Shown: positions 1-9,419 of the stretch, one piece after another | Numbering within the stretch: position 1 is the stretch's first letter | Layout: each line of letters opens with the position of its first letter | Source: an uncultured Bacteroidales bacterium | Lineage (GTDB): Bacteria; Bacteroidota; Bacteroidia; Bacteroidales; Muribaculaceae | NCBI GenBank assembly: GCA_900554345.1 | Contig: USHH01000059.1 | Span: 1 to 10,416, forward strand | Reading direction: 5' to 3' | DNA: 10,416 nucleotides | The notes under the pieces: generated by a model | Told to the model about the DNA's origin: nothing | Database searches by the model: none | The model's input: the letters and a program-made list of their open reading frames with translations, nothing else | Made by a program: the position numbers and the translations under genes

Positions 1-432
1 GGGGTTGAAATTGGCCGACACCGACTGTCCGAGATAATATGATATCTCGGGGCCGGCATTGAAGAAGAAACGCCCGCGACGACCGAAATAGATGTGGGCG
101 AGCACCGGGAGCTCGAGATAGGATATCATGCGCTTGTAGTGATAGGGCGCGTCCTCGAAATTCTCCTCCCAGCCACGGCTGAGATAATTGAGCTCCACGA
201 TGAGGCCGAAATGGTCTTCCTCTATATAGCGGAACATAAGGCCGGCCGTGGCGCCCATAGGCATCTTCTGCTCCACACCGGGGCTGAAGAAAATCCTGGA
301 GAAATCAACACCACCCTTGGCTCCTATCGACACATTGGAGGAGTAATGGGTCTGCGCGACAGCTCCCTGCGTGAAGGCAAAAGCCATCACGACAAAGGCT
401 GCCAGACGGGAAAAGAGGGCACGGCGTCTCAT
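1..432 (-). CDS. PorT-family outer-membrane beta-barrel protein (partial, 3' end off the left edge)
   Basis: The reading frame is open from the ATG at 432-430 to the window edge, giving the first 144 residues. It starts MRRRALFSRLAAFVVMAF, a typical Sec signal peptide with likely cleavage after GAVA (about residue 26). The mature part alternates polar and hydrophobic residues with many aromatics: SIGAKGGVDFSRIF, GATAGLMFRYI, FGLIVELNYLSRGW, ISYLELPVLAHIYF and FFFNAGPEISYYL. The 'YLELPVL..' strand and the 'G.e.sy.lg' strand are characteristic of Bacteroidota PorT-type (outer_membrane_beta-barrel, PF13568-like) proteins. The start ATG overlaps the TGA of the upstream LysM gene (ATGA), so the two are almost certainly co-transcribed and translationally coupled. 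The role is inferred: an outer-membrane barrel partnering the LysM/binding protein, or a general envelope component. It is not necessarily the true type IX secretion PorT, because the family is large. The C-terminal strands lie outside the window. Confidence 0.82.
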   Translation of the reverse strand, partial: MRRRALFSRLAAFVVMAFAFTQGAVAQTHYSSNVSIGAKGGVDFSRIFFSPGVEQKMPMGATAGLMFRYIEEDHFGLIVELNYLSRGWEENFEDAPYHYKRMISYLELPVLAHIYFGRRGRFFFNAGPEISYYLGQSVSANFNP

Positions 433-2435
433 CTCACGATAATTTTCTCAACACCGGAAGGGCCATAGCTCAGTATGTAGCCGTCGGGATTGAAGAAGCC
501 ACCCCAGTTGCTCACCCTCTTCAGGTCGATATTGCTCTGCACGGGATGCTGGCGCTGGGCCACCTCACGGTTGAAATCGCCGTTGGAGCTGGAGAGGAAC
601 GGTATGAAATAGCGGGCCATATCGTAGCCGGTGGCCGCGAAATTAGGATACGACCTGAGTGGCTGGTGGCCATATGCCTCGTCGAAACCGGACACGAAAG
701 TGCGGCCGTCGGGCGACTCCTCGTCGAAATAGAACCGGGCGGGAACTATCACGTTGAGAGCTGCAAACTTATCACCCATCGCATCCTCGTAAGTGATCCA
801 GTTGGGACGCCCCACGACAGTGAATGCCACCATGGGATTGCTTTCGGCGGCATGCTCAAGAATGCGAAGCAGATCGGCCACCTCCTCCTTCTTCGTGGGC
901 GAGGCATAGATCACGTAGGTGTCAGCGCCAGTGAAATCATAGTTGGCCAAATCGGCGATATTCTCCACTACATCGGGTCTCGCGGACTCAAGACGCGCGG
1001 AAAGCATCTCGGCGATGCCGTCTTCAGAATCAGGCGCACCGGCATACACAAACTTGCGGGAGCCGTAGTTGCCGGCGATATAGTCGGCCATCTGCTCGTA
1101 GAAATACGCCGGAGGAGTGAGGAACTGCACCATCGAGGCGTTGTCGGTGTAGAGGTCGTTTTTCACATCGAAGGCATTGACCACCTGCACACGGTTGGTG
1201 TTGCCGAAATCGGCGAGGAACGCCGGGAAATTCTTATCGGCGGTGGAGATGATCAGGTTGGGCTCCATCTCCTCGAGCTGGTCGGTGACGGTCTGGGTGG
1301 AAGCGCGTCCGTCGAGCACCTTGAACTCGATCTTGACCGGCGATGACTTCATCTGGTCGAGGGCGAGAAGGAAGCCGCGCGAGAACTCGAGGTCTTTCTT
1401 CCCCATAGGATCATCGAGCAGCAGGGCGACGCGCACCTCCGTGAGGCGTGCGGCATCTGAATCGATATTGTTGATGGAGTCGTAGAGCTCCTGACGCCCT
1501 TCGGCAGTGAGCTCGCGGGGGTCGGTGTCGTCGACCTCAACCTCTACAGAGACGGTCTCCACATTGGGCACCACCACGATGTCGTCCTTCTTCGGCTGCG
1601 CGTCATCTGGATTGGCCTCCTTGAGCTTCTCCTCGGAGGCGCCGGTCTTCTGCGCTATGGAGCTCCAGGTGTCGCCCTTCTTCACCTTGTAGTTGTCGAG
1701 GTTCTTGAGGCGCTCCTCCTCCACGAGGCGAGTCTTGACACTGCGGGTGGACTGTCCGGTAGGAATCCTGACGGTGTCGCCGGCACGGAAATTAGACTCG
1801 CTGACACCGGGATTTGCCTTGAGGATATCGGCCACAGTGACATTATACTGCCTGGCGAGGGCGAAGAGGGTGTCGCCGCGCTTGATGGTGTAGTAGGCAT
1901 ATTTCTTGTCGGAAGGCACCGACGAGGCGTCCTGACGGATCACGAGGGTCTCGCCGGCCTTGATTCCCTGCTTGGCGGAAGGATGGCTCGCGTAGATCGC
2001 CTCGAGCGGGATGTTGTACTGACGGGAAATGCTGTAGACAGTCTCCCCCTTCTTCACGAGATGGCGTATCGGCTCTGCCTCGGCAGGCCCGGGGGGCGTA
2101 GCCTCCGGCTCGGAAGCGACCTCTCCCCCCCCGGCGGCGGGGGCGGCAGAGGCGTCGTCGTCATCCACCACCTCCACCACACGCCCTGTGGGATAGTAGA
2201 GGCGGCTGCCCTTCTTCAGCTCGCTTACGGTGTTGGGATTGAGCCGGATGAGCTCATTGATGTCCCAGCCGAACTGCTTGGCGATGCCATAGATCGAATC
2301 GCCTTTCTTCACCTCATAATAATAATATTCCTTGCCCAGGATCTCCACTTTGGGGAGCGAAGGCTGCGAGGCGGCCAGAGAGAACGAGCAGGCGGCGGCA
2401 GCCAGAAGCGAGCAGAGTCTAACGTGTTTCGACAT
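429..2435 (-). CDS. Secreted four-LysM protein with type-1 periplasmic-binding-like C-terminal domain
   Basis: The protein has 668 residues. A signal peptide (MSKHVRLCSLLAAAACSFSL, cleavage near AAS-Q at 23) directs it to the periplasm. Cys16 lies in a poor lipobox (AAAC), so a lipoprotein is possible but less likely. Four LysM domains follow at about residues 39-82, 124-167, 181-225 and 249-290, each with the V(K/R)(K/R)GDT/E..-I/LA core; they should bind peptidoglycan glycan chains. An acidic, Ala/Pro-rich linker (88-121) separates LysM1 from LysM2. Residues 333-668 resemble the type-1 periplasmic-binding fold seen in LivK-like proteins: VRVALLLDDPMG at the first strand, FSRGFLLALDQMK helix, PNLIISTADKNF, VQVVNAF, and YPNFAATGYDMARYF near the end. 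The combination with a following PorT-family gene is a layout I recognise from Bacteroidales. The ligand is unknown. A function in sensing or holding wall-derived material between peptidoglycan and the outer membrane is inference. A Bacteroidota-type promoter lies about 75 bp upstream of the ATG. Confidence 0.88.
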   Translation of the reverse strand: MSKHVRLCSLLAAAACSFSLAASQPSLPKVEILGKEYYYYEVKKGDSIYGIAKQFGWDINELIRLNPNTVSELKKGSRLYYPTGRVVEVVDDDDASAAPAAGGGEVASEPEATPPGPAEAEPIRHLVKKGETVYSISRQYNIPLEAIYASHPSAKQGIKAGETLVIRQDASSVPSDKKYAYYTIKRGDTLFALARQYNVTVADILKANPGVSESNFRAGDTVRIPTGQSTRSVKTRLVEEERLKNLDNYKVKKGDTWSSIAQKTGASEEKLKEANPDDAQPKKDDIVVVPNVETVSVEVEVDDTDPRELTAEGRQELYDSINNIDSDAARLTEVRVALLLDDPMGKKDLEFSRGFLLALDQMKSSPVKIEFKVLDGRASTQTVTDQLEEMEPNLIISTADKNFPAFLADFGNTNRVQVVNAFDVKNDLYTDNASMVQFLTPPAYFYEQMADYIAGNYGSRKFVYAGAPDSEDGIAEMLSARLESARPDVVENIADLANYDFTGADTYVIYASPTKKEEVADLLRILEHAAESNPMVAFTVVGRPNWITYEDAMGDKFAALNVIVPARFYFDEESPDGRTFVSGFDEAYGHQPLRSYPNFAATGYDMARYFIPFLSSSNGDFNREVAQRQHPVQSNIDLKRVSNWGGFFNPDGYILSYGPSGVEKIIVR

Positions 2436-2511
2436 TTTGATTGCGTATAATGATTACGGACGCCGGGAGTGTCTACATGGCAAACGCACCCGTAGAGCGC
2501 CCTAAGCAATG

Positions 2512-2542
2512 CAAAATTAAGCAAAATATGTGACACAGACAA
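2512..2542 (-). promoter_or_regulatory. Bacteroidota-type promoter candidate for the LysM gene
   Basis: On the minus strand the -7 box TAATTTTG (2519 down to 2512) matches the Bacteroidota consensus TAnnTTTG exactly. Nineteen bases upstream is TTGTC, an imperfect -33 element (consensus TTTG). The implied transcription start near 2505 gives a leader of about 70 nt before the ATG at 2435. The match is by eye only. Confidence 0.5.
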
Positions 2543-2578
2543 CCTGCGGAATGATTTTGCGTTTTTATTATGTCGGAG

Positions 2579-2597
2579 ATCCGGACCCCATCCGGAT
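2579..2597. repeat. Small inverted repeat in the LysM/beta-lactamase divergent spacer
   Basis: ATCCGG at 2579-2584 is repeated in inverted form as CCGGAT at 2592-2597 with a 7-nt loop. The word ATCCGGA also occurs twice in direct orientation. It lies about 37 bp upstream of the -33 element of the beta-lactamase promoter, so an operator role is possible, but nothing else supports it. The rest of the 2436-2721 spacer holds the two promoter candidates and no gene. Confidence 0.35.
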
Positions 2598-2632
2598 GAC
2601 ATATGGCCCGGAAGCTTACGGAGCGGCCGGCG

Positions 2633-2664
2633 TTTTGCCATTAAAAAACTTATAATTAACTTTG
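2633..2664 (+). promoter_or_regulatory. Bacteroidota-type promoter for the class A beta-lactamase
   Basis: TTTTG at 2633-2637 is followed, after exactly 19 bp, by TAACTTTG at 2657-2664. This matches the Bacteroidota housekeeping promoter pattern TTTG-N19-TAnnTTTG in both boxes and spacing. The implied start of transcription is near 2671, so the beta-lactamase must start downstream of it. That argues against a TTG start at 2662, which lies inside the -7 box. Confidence 0.72.
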
Positions 2665-2721
2665 CAGCCGGAAAACAGGGTCATGAAAGCCGCCGGGCGG
2701 CTCACGGCTCCTCATGAAGAT

Positions 2722-3657
2722 ATGAAAAGACTCTCCATTATATTGATATGCAGCCTGCTGGGCCTCGCAACGGCAGTCGCTTCCACCGTCGGGACAGTCT
2801 ATAAGCCGCATCACTCGCAGTCGGGCATCACGAAGACCGACGAACTAAAGGAGGTGCTGTCGCTGATAGCTGCCGAACATCCGACAGTGGGGATATGCGT
2901 GATCACCGAGAGCGACACCATCTGCATCAACGAAGACGAGGACTTCGCCATGATGAGCGTCGTGAAGCTCTATCAGGCCGTGGCCATAGCCACCACACTG
3001 TATAACGCGCGCGAGACCTTCGCCCTCGACGTGAAGGTGACGCGCGACGACCTCCCCACCAACACCTGGAGCCCGCTTGCACGCGAAGACCGGCCCGACG
3101 AGTTCTGGATGCCGGTGGAGCAGCTTCTCGCCTACACTCTTCAGAAGAGCGACAACAACGCCTGCGACGTGCTCTTCGAGCGCATCAGCATACCCAAGGA
3201 GACAGAAGACCAGATCAAGCGTCTCGACCTTCCGGGCAGATACGGCGTGGAGGTGACGGAGTCGGACCAGGTGGACTGGCCTCCCTGCGACATCCTCAAC
3301 TTCTGCAGCCCGCTGTCGGCGGCCTCCCTCATCGACAGGATATTCAACGGCACGATAGCCTCCGACGAGATGCAGGGGAAGATACAGCTTCTGCTCAGCG
3401 GCAACAAGATGGGCGACGACAGGATAATGAAACCCCTGCGCGACACAGGGGCGATCGTGGCCCACAAGACGGGGACCGGATGGGAGAAAGACGGCTACGT
3501 GACCGCTACCAACGACGTGGCGCACGTGATACTTCCCAACGGCGACAGCTATTCTCTCGCCGTACTGATCTCAAACTTCAAGGGCACGATGAAAGAGGCG
3601 AACGCCGTGGTGGCGAAAGTGTCGGAAGTGGTCTACAAGACGCTGGCGTCGGTCTAA
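2722..3657 (+). CDS. Class A (serine) beta-lactamase
   Basis: The protein has 311 residues from the ATG at 2722, chosen because MKRLSIILICSLLGLATAVA is a clean signal peptide and the promoter overlaps the more upstream TTG start. An in-frame ATG at 2683 would add 13 polar residues before the signal peptide. It should act in the periplasm, opening beta-lactam rings through an acyl-serine intermediate. All class A motifs are visible: S79-V-V-K82 (SxxK; nucleophile and general base), S143-D-N (SDN loop), E180 in VTESDQ as the probable deacylating Glu166 equivalent, and K249-T-G-T-G (KTG). The spacing of about 19 residues between this Glu and the following ILNFCSPLSAA block, in place of the TEM-style RxExxLN loop, resembles the A2 subclass (CepA, CfxA, PER-like) typical of Bacteroidota. 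It has its own promoter and no adjacent mobile element, so it looks like a resident chromosomal gene. The substrate range cannot be read from sequence. The stop overlaps the stop of the convergent membrane gene. Confidence 0.92.
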   Translation: MKRLSIILICSLLGLATAVASTVGTVYKPHHSQSGITKTDELKEVLSLIAAEHPTVGICVITESDTICINEDEDFAMMSVVKLYQAVAIATTLYNARETFALDVKVTRDDLPTNTWSPLAREDRPDEFWMPVEQLLAYTLQKSDNNACDVLFERISIPKETEDQIKRLDLPGRYGVEVTESDQVDWPPCDILNFCSPLSAASLIDRIFNGTIASDEMQGKIQLLLSGNKMGDDRIMKPLRDTGAIVAHKTGTGWEKDGYVTATNDVAHVILPNGDSYSLAVLISNFKGTMKEANAVVAKVSEVVYKTLASV

Positions 3658-4055
3658 CGCCTCACCACCAGAGTTTTGGCGTAGGCCTTGCCGTCGGTGG
3701 CACCTCCGGAGAAATGGCTGAGGGCTGCCACGGAGGCAATCGCGAGGGCCAGCACGATGAAGAGGGCGCCGCTGTAGGAGAACATCCTCTCCGCTTCACT
3801 GCGGCGTGTCCTGAAGCATGCCTTCAGCACCGGGATGAAGATCATCATGAAGCCGAGGCCGACAAGCACCGAGACACCGGCGGCGAGAATAGAGCCGGTG
3901 GAGATCATGAAGAGAATCGGCATTATGCCACACATGATTGCCAGTATGGCGATTATGGATATGATGAGCCGCCGTCGCGCATGAGGCACAACGGCTGACT
4001 GCGTTCGGCTTACATTAAGGGTCTTGCCTGTTGTTGCTGAAGTTTCGGATAACAT
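3654..4055 (-). CDS. Small membrane protein with three predicted helices, unknown function
   Basis: The protein has 133 residues and no family I recognise. The first 25 residues are polar and Ser/Thr-rich. A basic HARRR patch (25-29) then precedes a hydrophobic helix at about 30-51 (LIISIIAILAIMCGIMPILFMI). A second helix spans about 55-78, a basic loop FRTRRSEAER spans 81-90, and a third helix spans about 94-114. By the positive-inside rule the N-terminus and the basic loop would be cytoplasmic and the C-terminal tail periplasmic. It is convergent with the beta-lactamase: TAG (3656-3654) and TAA (3655-3657) share bases, with no room for a separate terminator, so antisense overlap of the two transcripts is likely. 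It has its own promoter candidate, and the terminator at 4191-4231 separates it from the peptidase gene. A functional link to beta-lactam resistance is not supported by anything except proximity. Confidence 0.72.
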   Translation of the reverse strand: MLSETSATTGKTLNVSRTQSAVVPHARRRLIISIIAILAIMCGIMPILFMISTGSILAAGVSVLVGLGFMMIFIPVLKACFRTRRSEAERMFSYSGALFIVLALAIASVAALSHFSGGATDGKAYAKTLVVRR

Positions 4056-4101
4056 TCGGTGGGAGATTTAGATTGATGATTAAACAATAAGATGTTAGGT
4101 C

Positions 4102-4133
4102 AAAAAGCTATCAGATGATAAAGCCGATGGCTT
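4102..4133 (-). promoter_or_regulatory. Two small hairpins in the leader of the membrane-protein gene
   Basis: Read on the minus strand, AAGCC-ATC-GGCTT (4133-4121) is followed at once by TATCA-TC-TGATA (4120-4109), then GC and a run of five T (4106-4102). If transcription starts near 4134, as the -7 box predicts, the mRNA would begin with these two hairpins and a U run. That is the general shape of an attenuator. The second stem is only five AT-rich pairs, so this is weak. Confidence 0.25.
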
Positions 4134-4140
4134 CCGAACG

Positions 4141-4148
4141 CAAATGTA
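4141..4148 (-). promoter_or_regulatory. -7 promoter box candidate for the small membrane-protein gene
   Basis: The minus strand reads TACATTTG from 4148 to 4141, an exact fit to the Bacteroidota -7 consensus TAnnTTTG. No TTTG is found at the expected -33 spacing; only AT-rich sequence is present there. The implied leader is about 80 nt. Confidence 0.4.
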
Positions 4149-4190
4149 ATACAAAAAAACGATTTAATTACATTTTCATCCGTATATTTT

Positions 4191-4231
4191 AAAAACACTG
4201 CCGTAGAGCGAGGCTTTACGGCAGTGTTTTT
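4191..4231 (-). terminator. Intrinsic terminator of the prolyl oligopeptidase gene (bidirectional in form)
   Basis: A perfect 15-bp inverted repeat (4191-4205 with 4217-4231) encloses an 11-nt loop. The core stem is CACTGCCGTA/TACGGCAGTG, flanked by A5 and T5. On the minus strand the stem ends in TTTTT, 36 bp beyond the peptidase stop codon, as expected for its terminator. On the plus strand it also ends in a T6 run, so it would stop any read-through from the beta-lactamase side as well. Confidence 0.88.
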
Positions 4232-4237
4232 TAACAA

Positions 4238-4258
4238 AGAGTCAAGAGTCAAGAGTCG
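4238..4258. repeat. Three tandem copies of the heptamer AGAGTCA
   Basis: AGAGTCA occurs at 4238-4244 and 4245-4251, and a third copy with one changed base (AGAGTCG) at 4252-4258. It sits between the peptidase stop codon and its terminator, inside the 3' untranslated region of that mRNA. The copies are noncoding and short. Confidence 0.8.
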
Positions 4259-4266
4259 TCAAGGGA

Positions 4267-6405
4267 TTATTTTTGGTTTTTGGGGGCGAGGCCCATGTTA
4301 TGGAAGATGAAGGAGTAGATGTCGGCATACTCGTCGATCACCTTAGAGATAGGCTTTCCGGCGCCGTGGCCCGCCTTGCTGTCGATGCGGATGAGCTTGG
4401 GGGCGTCGCCGGTGTCGGCGGCCTGGAGGGCGGCCGCATACTTGAAGGAGTGGGCCGGCACGACGCGGTCGTCGTGGTCGGCGGTAGTGACGAGGATGGC
4501 GGGATAGGGAGTGCCGTCATTACGTATGTTGTGGGCCGGCGAGTATGCGGCCAGATAGCGGGCCATCTCCTCTGAGTCGGCGCTCGTGCCGTAGTCGGAA
4601 GCCCAGTTCCAGCCGATGGTGAAGAGATGATAGCGCATCATGTCCATCACGCCGACGCGAGGTATGGCCACCTTGGCGATGTCGGGGCGCAGATTGACCG
4701 TGGCTCCCACCAGGAGGCCACCGTTGCTGCCGCCCTCGAGAGCTATATAGTCGGGCGATGTGTAGCCCTCTTTCGTGAGGTATTCGGCCGCGGCGATGAA
4801 ATCGTTGAAGACATTGAGCTTGTTGAGCTTCGTGCCGGCCTCGTGCCACTCCTCGCCGTATTCGGAACCGCCGCGCAGATTGGTCTGGGCATAGATTCCT
4901 CCGTTCTCGAGCCAGAGCATACGGTAGGGGCTGAAGCCGGGAGTGAGGGACACATTGAACCCCCCGTAGCCATATAGATACACCGGGTTCTTTCCGTCGC
5001 GCTTCAGACCCTTCCTATAGGTAAGGAACATGGGCACCTTGGTGCCGTCGGCCGAGGGATAGAACACCTGCTCGGTGACATAATCATCGAAATTGACACC
5101 TGCAACCTCCGGACGTTTGATGAGACGCGAGGAGCCAGTGGCTTTGTCAAACTCATAGATGGCCGAGGGGCTTGTGAAGGAAGTGAAATTATAGAACACC
5201 TCGGGATGTTTCTTCGAGACGCTGAGGCCAACGGAACCGTAGCCGGGAAGGGAGATGCCACCCTTACGTGAACCGTCGGGCCCGATGACATCCACATAGT
5301 TGCTGGCGTCTTTCTCATAGAGGAGAAGGATGTCGGAACCGGAGAAATCGGCCTCCTTGAGCACAGCCGGGCACTCCCCCACCAGCTCCTTCCAGTTCTC
5401 CTTGGCGGGATTGGAGAGGGGAGCCGTCATGAGGCGCATGCGCGGGGCATCCATCGATGTGAGGATATACAGGCGGTCGCCGTCGGCTCCGATCACCGAA
5501 TGGTTGAAGTCCTGTGTCGGTTCGATCACCGTCCAACCCTTGTCGGGATTTTTCTTGTCGAAGACCAGCATACCCTGGCCGACACCCTGACCACCCTTGT
5601 AGACCACGAGGAGGTCGGGAGCACCCTCGACCGTGGAGATTGAATGGAAATGAAGCGGATTGGCAGTGTCCTCGAAAACGAGGCGGTCTGCGCTTTGCGG
5701 AGTGCCTATCTCATGATAATAGACGCGGTGGTTCACATTTGCGTTTGAGAACTCCTTGCCGGCTTCCGGCGCCTGGTATGCGCTGTAATAGAAGCCGTTG
5801 CCATCCCATTCCGCGCCGGTGAACTTGGCCCAGAGGATATGGTCGTCGAGCAGACGTCCTGTCTCGGTGTCGAGCACATAGATCTCCGTCCAGTCGCTGC
5901 CGCTCCGCGATATGGTGTAGGCGGTGTATCTGCCGTTGTCAGACTGGAAGACTCCGGTGAGGGCCACCGTGCCGTCGTCGGAAAGGGTGTTGGGATCGAG
6001 AAACACCTCGGGGACTCCTCCGATGGAGTCGGTGCGGTAGAGCACCGACTGGTTTTTCAGACCGTCGTTCTCGAAATAATAATACCGTCCGTCGTTCCCT
6101 TTCCAGGGAAGACCGGTCTTGACATAGTCGGCGAGGCGGGCGAGGCGCGCACGGATGTCGCCACGGAATGGAATCGCTGCGAGATATGCCTCCGTGACGG
6201 CGTTCTCGGCATTGACCCAGGCGAGGGTCGCGGCCGCAGTGTCGTTCTCAAGAGGGCGATAGGGATCGGATACCTTGATTCCGAAATAGTCATCGACAGT
6301 GTCAGACTGCGGGGGTGTCGGATAACTGAGTGGAGCGGAGCCATGATTCTGGGCCGCGGCAGCCGAGACAGAGGCCAGGGCGGCCATTACAAGAAATGTC
6401 TTCAT
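4267..6405 (-). CDS. Secreted prolyl oligopeptidase (family S9A)
   Basis: The protein has 712 residues from the ATG at 6405-6403. It is a serine peptidase that cleaves short peptides after proline. This start gives a good signal peptide (MKTFLVMAALASVSAAAAQ). An in-frame ATG at 6432 would place the coding start inside or next to the promoter boxes, so it is not used. The N-terminal block YPTPPQSDTVDDYFG..VSDPYRPLEN is the classical S9A opening. Residues of about 70-420 form the beta-propeller that gates access. The catalytic domain carries GGSNGG with Ser560, the DHDDRVVP block with the catalytic Asp (645 or 646), and AGHG with His680. WNWASDYG and NLRGGSEYGEEWH are further family blocks. The length matches the roughly 700-residue bacterial prolyl endopeptidases. 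A periplasmic location is predicted, where it would degrade proline-rich dietary or host-derived peptides after uptake; this role is inferred. It is monocistronic, with a promoter candidate upstream and a strong terminator downstream. Confidence 0.95.
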   Translation of the reverse strand: MKTFLVMAALASVSAAAAQNHGSAPLSYPTPPQSDTVDDYFGIKVSDPYRPLENDTAAATLAWVNAENAVTEAYLAAIPFRGDIRARLARLADYVKTGLPWKGNDGRYYYFENDGLKNQSVLYRTDSIGGVPEVFLDPNTLSDDGTVALTGVFQSDNGRYTAYTISRSGSDWTEIYVLDTETGRLLDDHILWAKFTGAEWDGNGFYYSAYQAPEAGKEFSNANVNHRVYYHEIGTPQSADRLVFEDTANPLHFHSISTVEGAPDLLVVYKGGQGVGQGMLVFDKKNPDKGWTVIEPTQDFNHSVIGADGDRLYILTSMDAPRMRLMTAPLSNPAKENWKELVGECPAVLKEADFSGSDILLLYEKDASNYVDVIGPDGSRKGGISLPGYGSVGLSVSKKHPEVFYNFTSFTSPSAIYEFDKATGSSRLIKRPEVAGVNFDDYVTEQVFYPSADGTKVPMFLTYRKGLKRDGKNPVYLYGYGGFNVSLTPGFSPYRMLWLENGGIYAQTNLRGGSEYGEEWHEAGTKLNKLNVFNDFIAAAEYLTKEGYTSPDYIALEGGSNGGLLVGATVNLRPDIAKVAIPRVGVMDMMRYHLFTIGWNWASDYGTSADSEEMARYLAAYSPAHNIRNDGTPYPAILVTTADHDDRVVPAHSFKYAAALQAADTGDAPKLIRIDSKAGHGAGKPISKVIDEYADIYSFIFHNMGLAPKNQK

Positions 6406-6429
6406 GATATAGTGGTTTGATTTATGATG

Positions 6430-6460
6430 CAAAATTACACAAAAGTATAAAAATAAAAAA
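6430..6460 (-). promoter_or_regulatory. Promoter region of the prolyl oligopeptidase gene
   Basis: Two exact TAnnTTTG boxes are present on the minus strand: TAATTTTG (6437-6430) and TACTTTTG (6447-6440). Nineteen bases upstream of the first is an all-T stretch (6460-6457) that could serve as a degenerate -33 element. Either box puts transcription start just upstream of, or at, the rejected ATG at 6432 and supports the start at 6405. Which box is used cannot be decided by eye. Confidence 0.5.
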
Positions 6461-6474
6461 ATGCGCCGTTAAGA

Positions 6475-6492
6475 CCAATTAAGCAAAATTGG
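6475..6492. repeat. Inverted repeat in the peptidase/uvrA divergent spacer
   Basis: CCAATT (6475-6480) and AATTGG (6487-6492) form a perfect 6-bp dyad around a 6-nt centre. It lies between the peptidase promoter and the uvrA leader, a position where an operator for either gene could sit. No known binding consensus is recognised. I found no convincing TTTG/TAnnTTTG promoter for uvrA in this spacer. Confidence 0.4.
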
Positions 6493-6515
6493 CGTTGTTT
6501 TTGTAGGGGAATACA

Positions 6516-6530
6516 GGGGGTGTCGCCCCC
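6516..6530 (+). promoter_or_regulatory. GC-rich hairpin in the uvrA leader
   Basis: GGGGG (6516-6520) pairs with CCCCC (6526-6530) around the loop TGTCG, in an otherwise AT-rich spacer. An alternative pairing of GGGGTG with the later CACCCC (6534-6539) is also possible. It ends 26 bp before the uvrA ATG and could affect uvrA translation. There is no T run, so it is not a terminator. Confidence 0.4.
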
Positions 6531-6556
6531 GGCACCCCACCAATCTTTAAGAAAGC

Positions 6557-9343
<2,787 letters not shown>

Positions 9344-9347
9344 GAAA

Positions 9348-9403
9348 ATTGGGGAAGGGAGGGGGAACCTTCTGAAGAAAGGCTTCCCCCTCCCTTCCCC
9401 AAT
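9348..9403. repeat. Perfect 20-bp inverted repeat between uvrA and the membrane-protein gene (terminator-like)
   Basis: The arm at 9348-9367 is the exact reverse complement of the arm at 9384-9403, with a 16-nt loop that can itself form a short CCTT/AAGG stem. It starts 4 bp after the uvrA stop codon and ends 16 bp before the next ATG. It probably acts as a transcription terminator or 3'-end stabiliser for uvrA. On the plus strand the stem is not followed by a T run, whereas on the minus strand it is followed by TTTT. A classical intrinsic terminator is therefore better formed for minus-strand transcription. Confidence 0.75.
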
Positions 9404-9419
9404 GCCACGGGAAAACACC

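Noticed and set aside
546..1346. 266-codon plus-strand open frame opposite the LysM gene
   Set aside because: It is a shadow of the conserved binding-protein domain on the other strand, rich in His/Gly/Val with no family signature.
2662..2721. TTG start adding 20 residues to the beta-lactamase
   Set aside because: The TTG lies inside the -7 promoter box TAACTTTG and precedes the signal peptide, so it cannot be in the normal transcript.
5839..6420. 193-codon plus-strand open frame opposite the peptidase N-terminus
   Set aside because: It is antisense to a gene with clear S9A homology and has no signal of its own.
6406..6432. Upstream ATG adding nine residues to the prolyl oligopeptidase
   Set aside because: It falls within or at the promoter boxes, and the added polar residues would spoil the signal peptide.
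9348..9403. Inverted repeat as the terminal repeats of a mobile element
   Set aside because: The arms are separated by only 16 nt with no gene between them, so they form a hairpin and not element ends.
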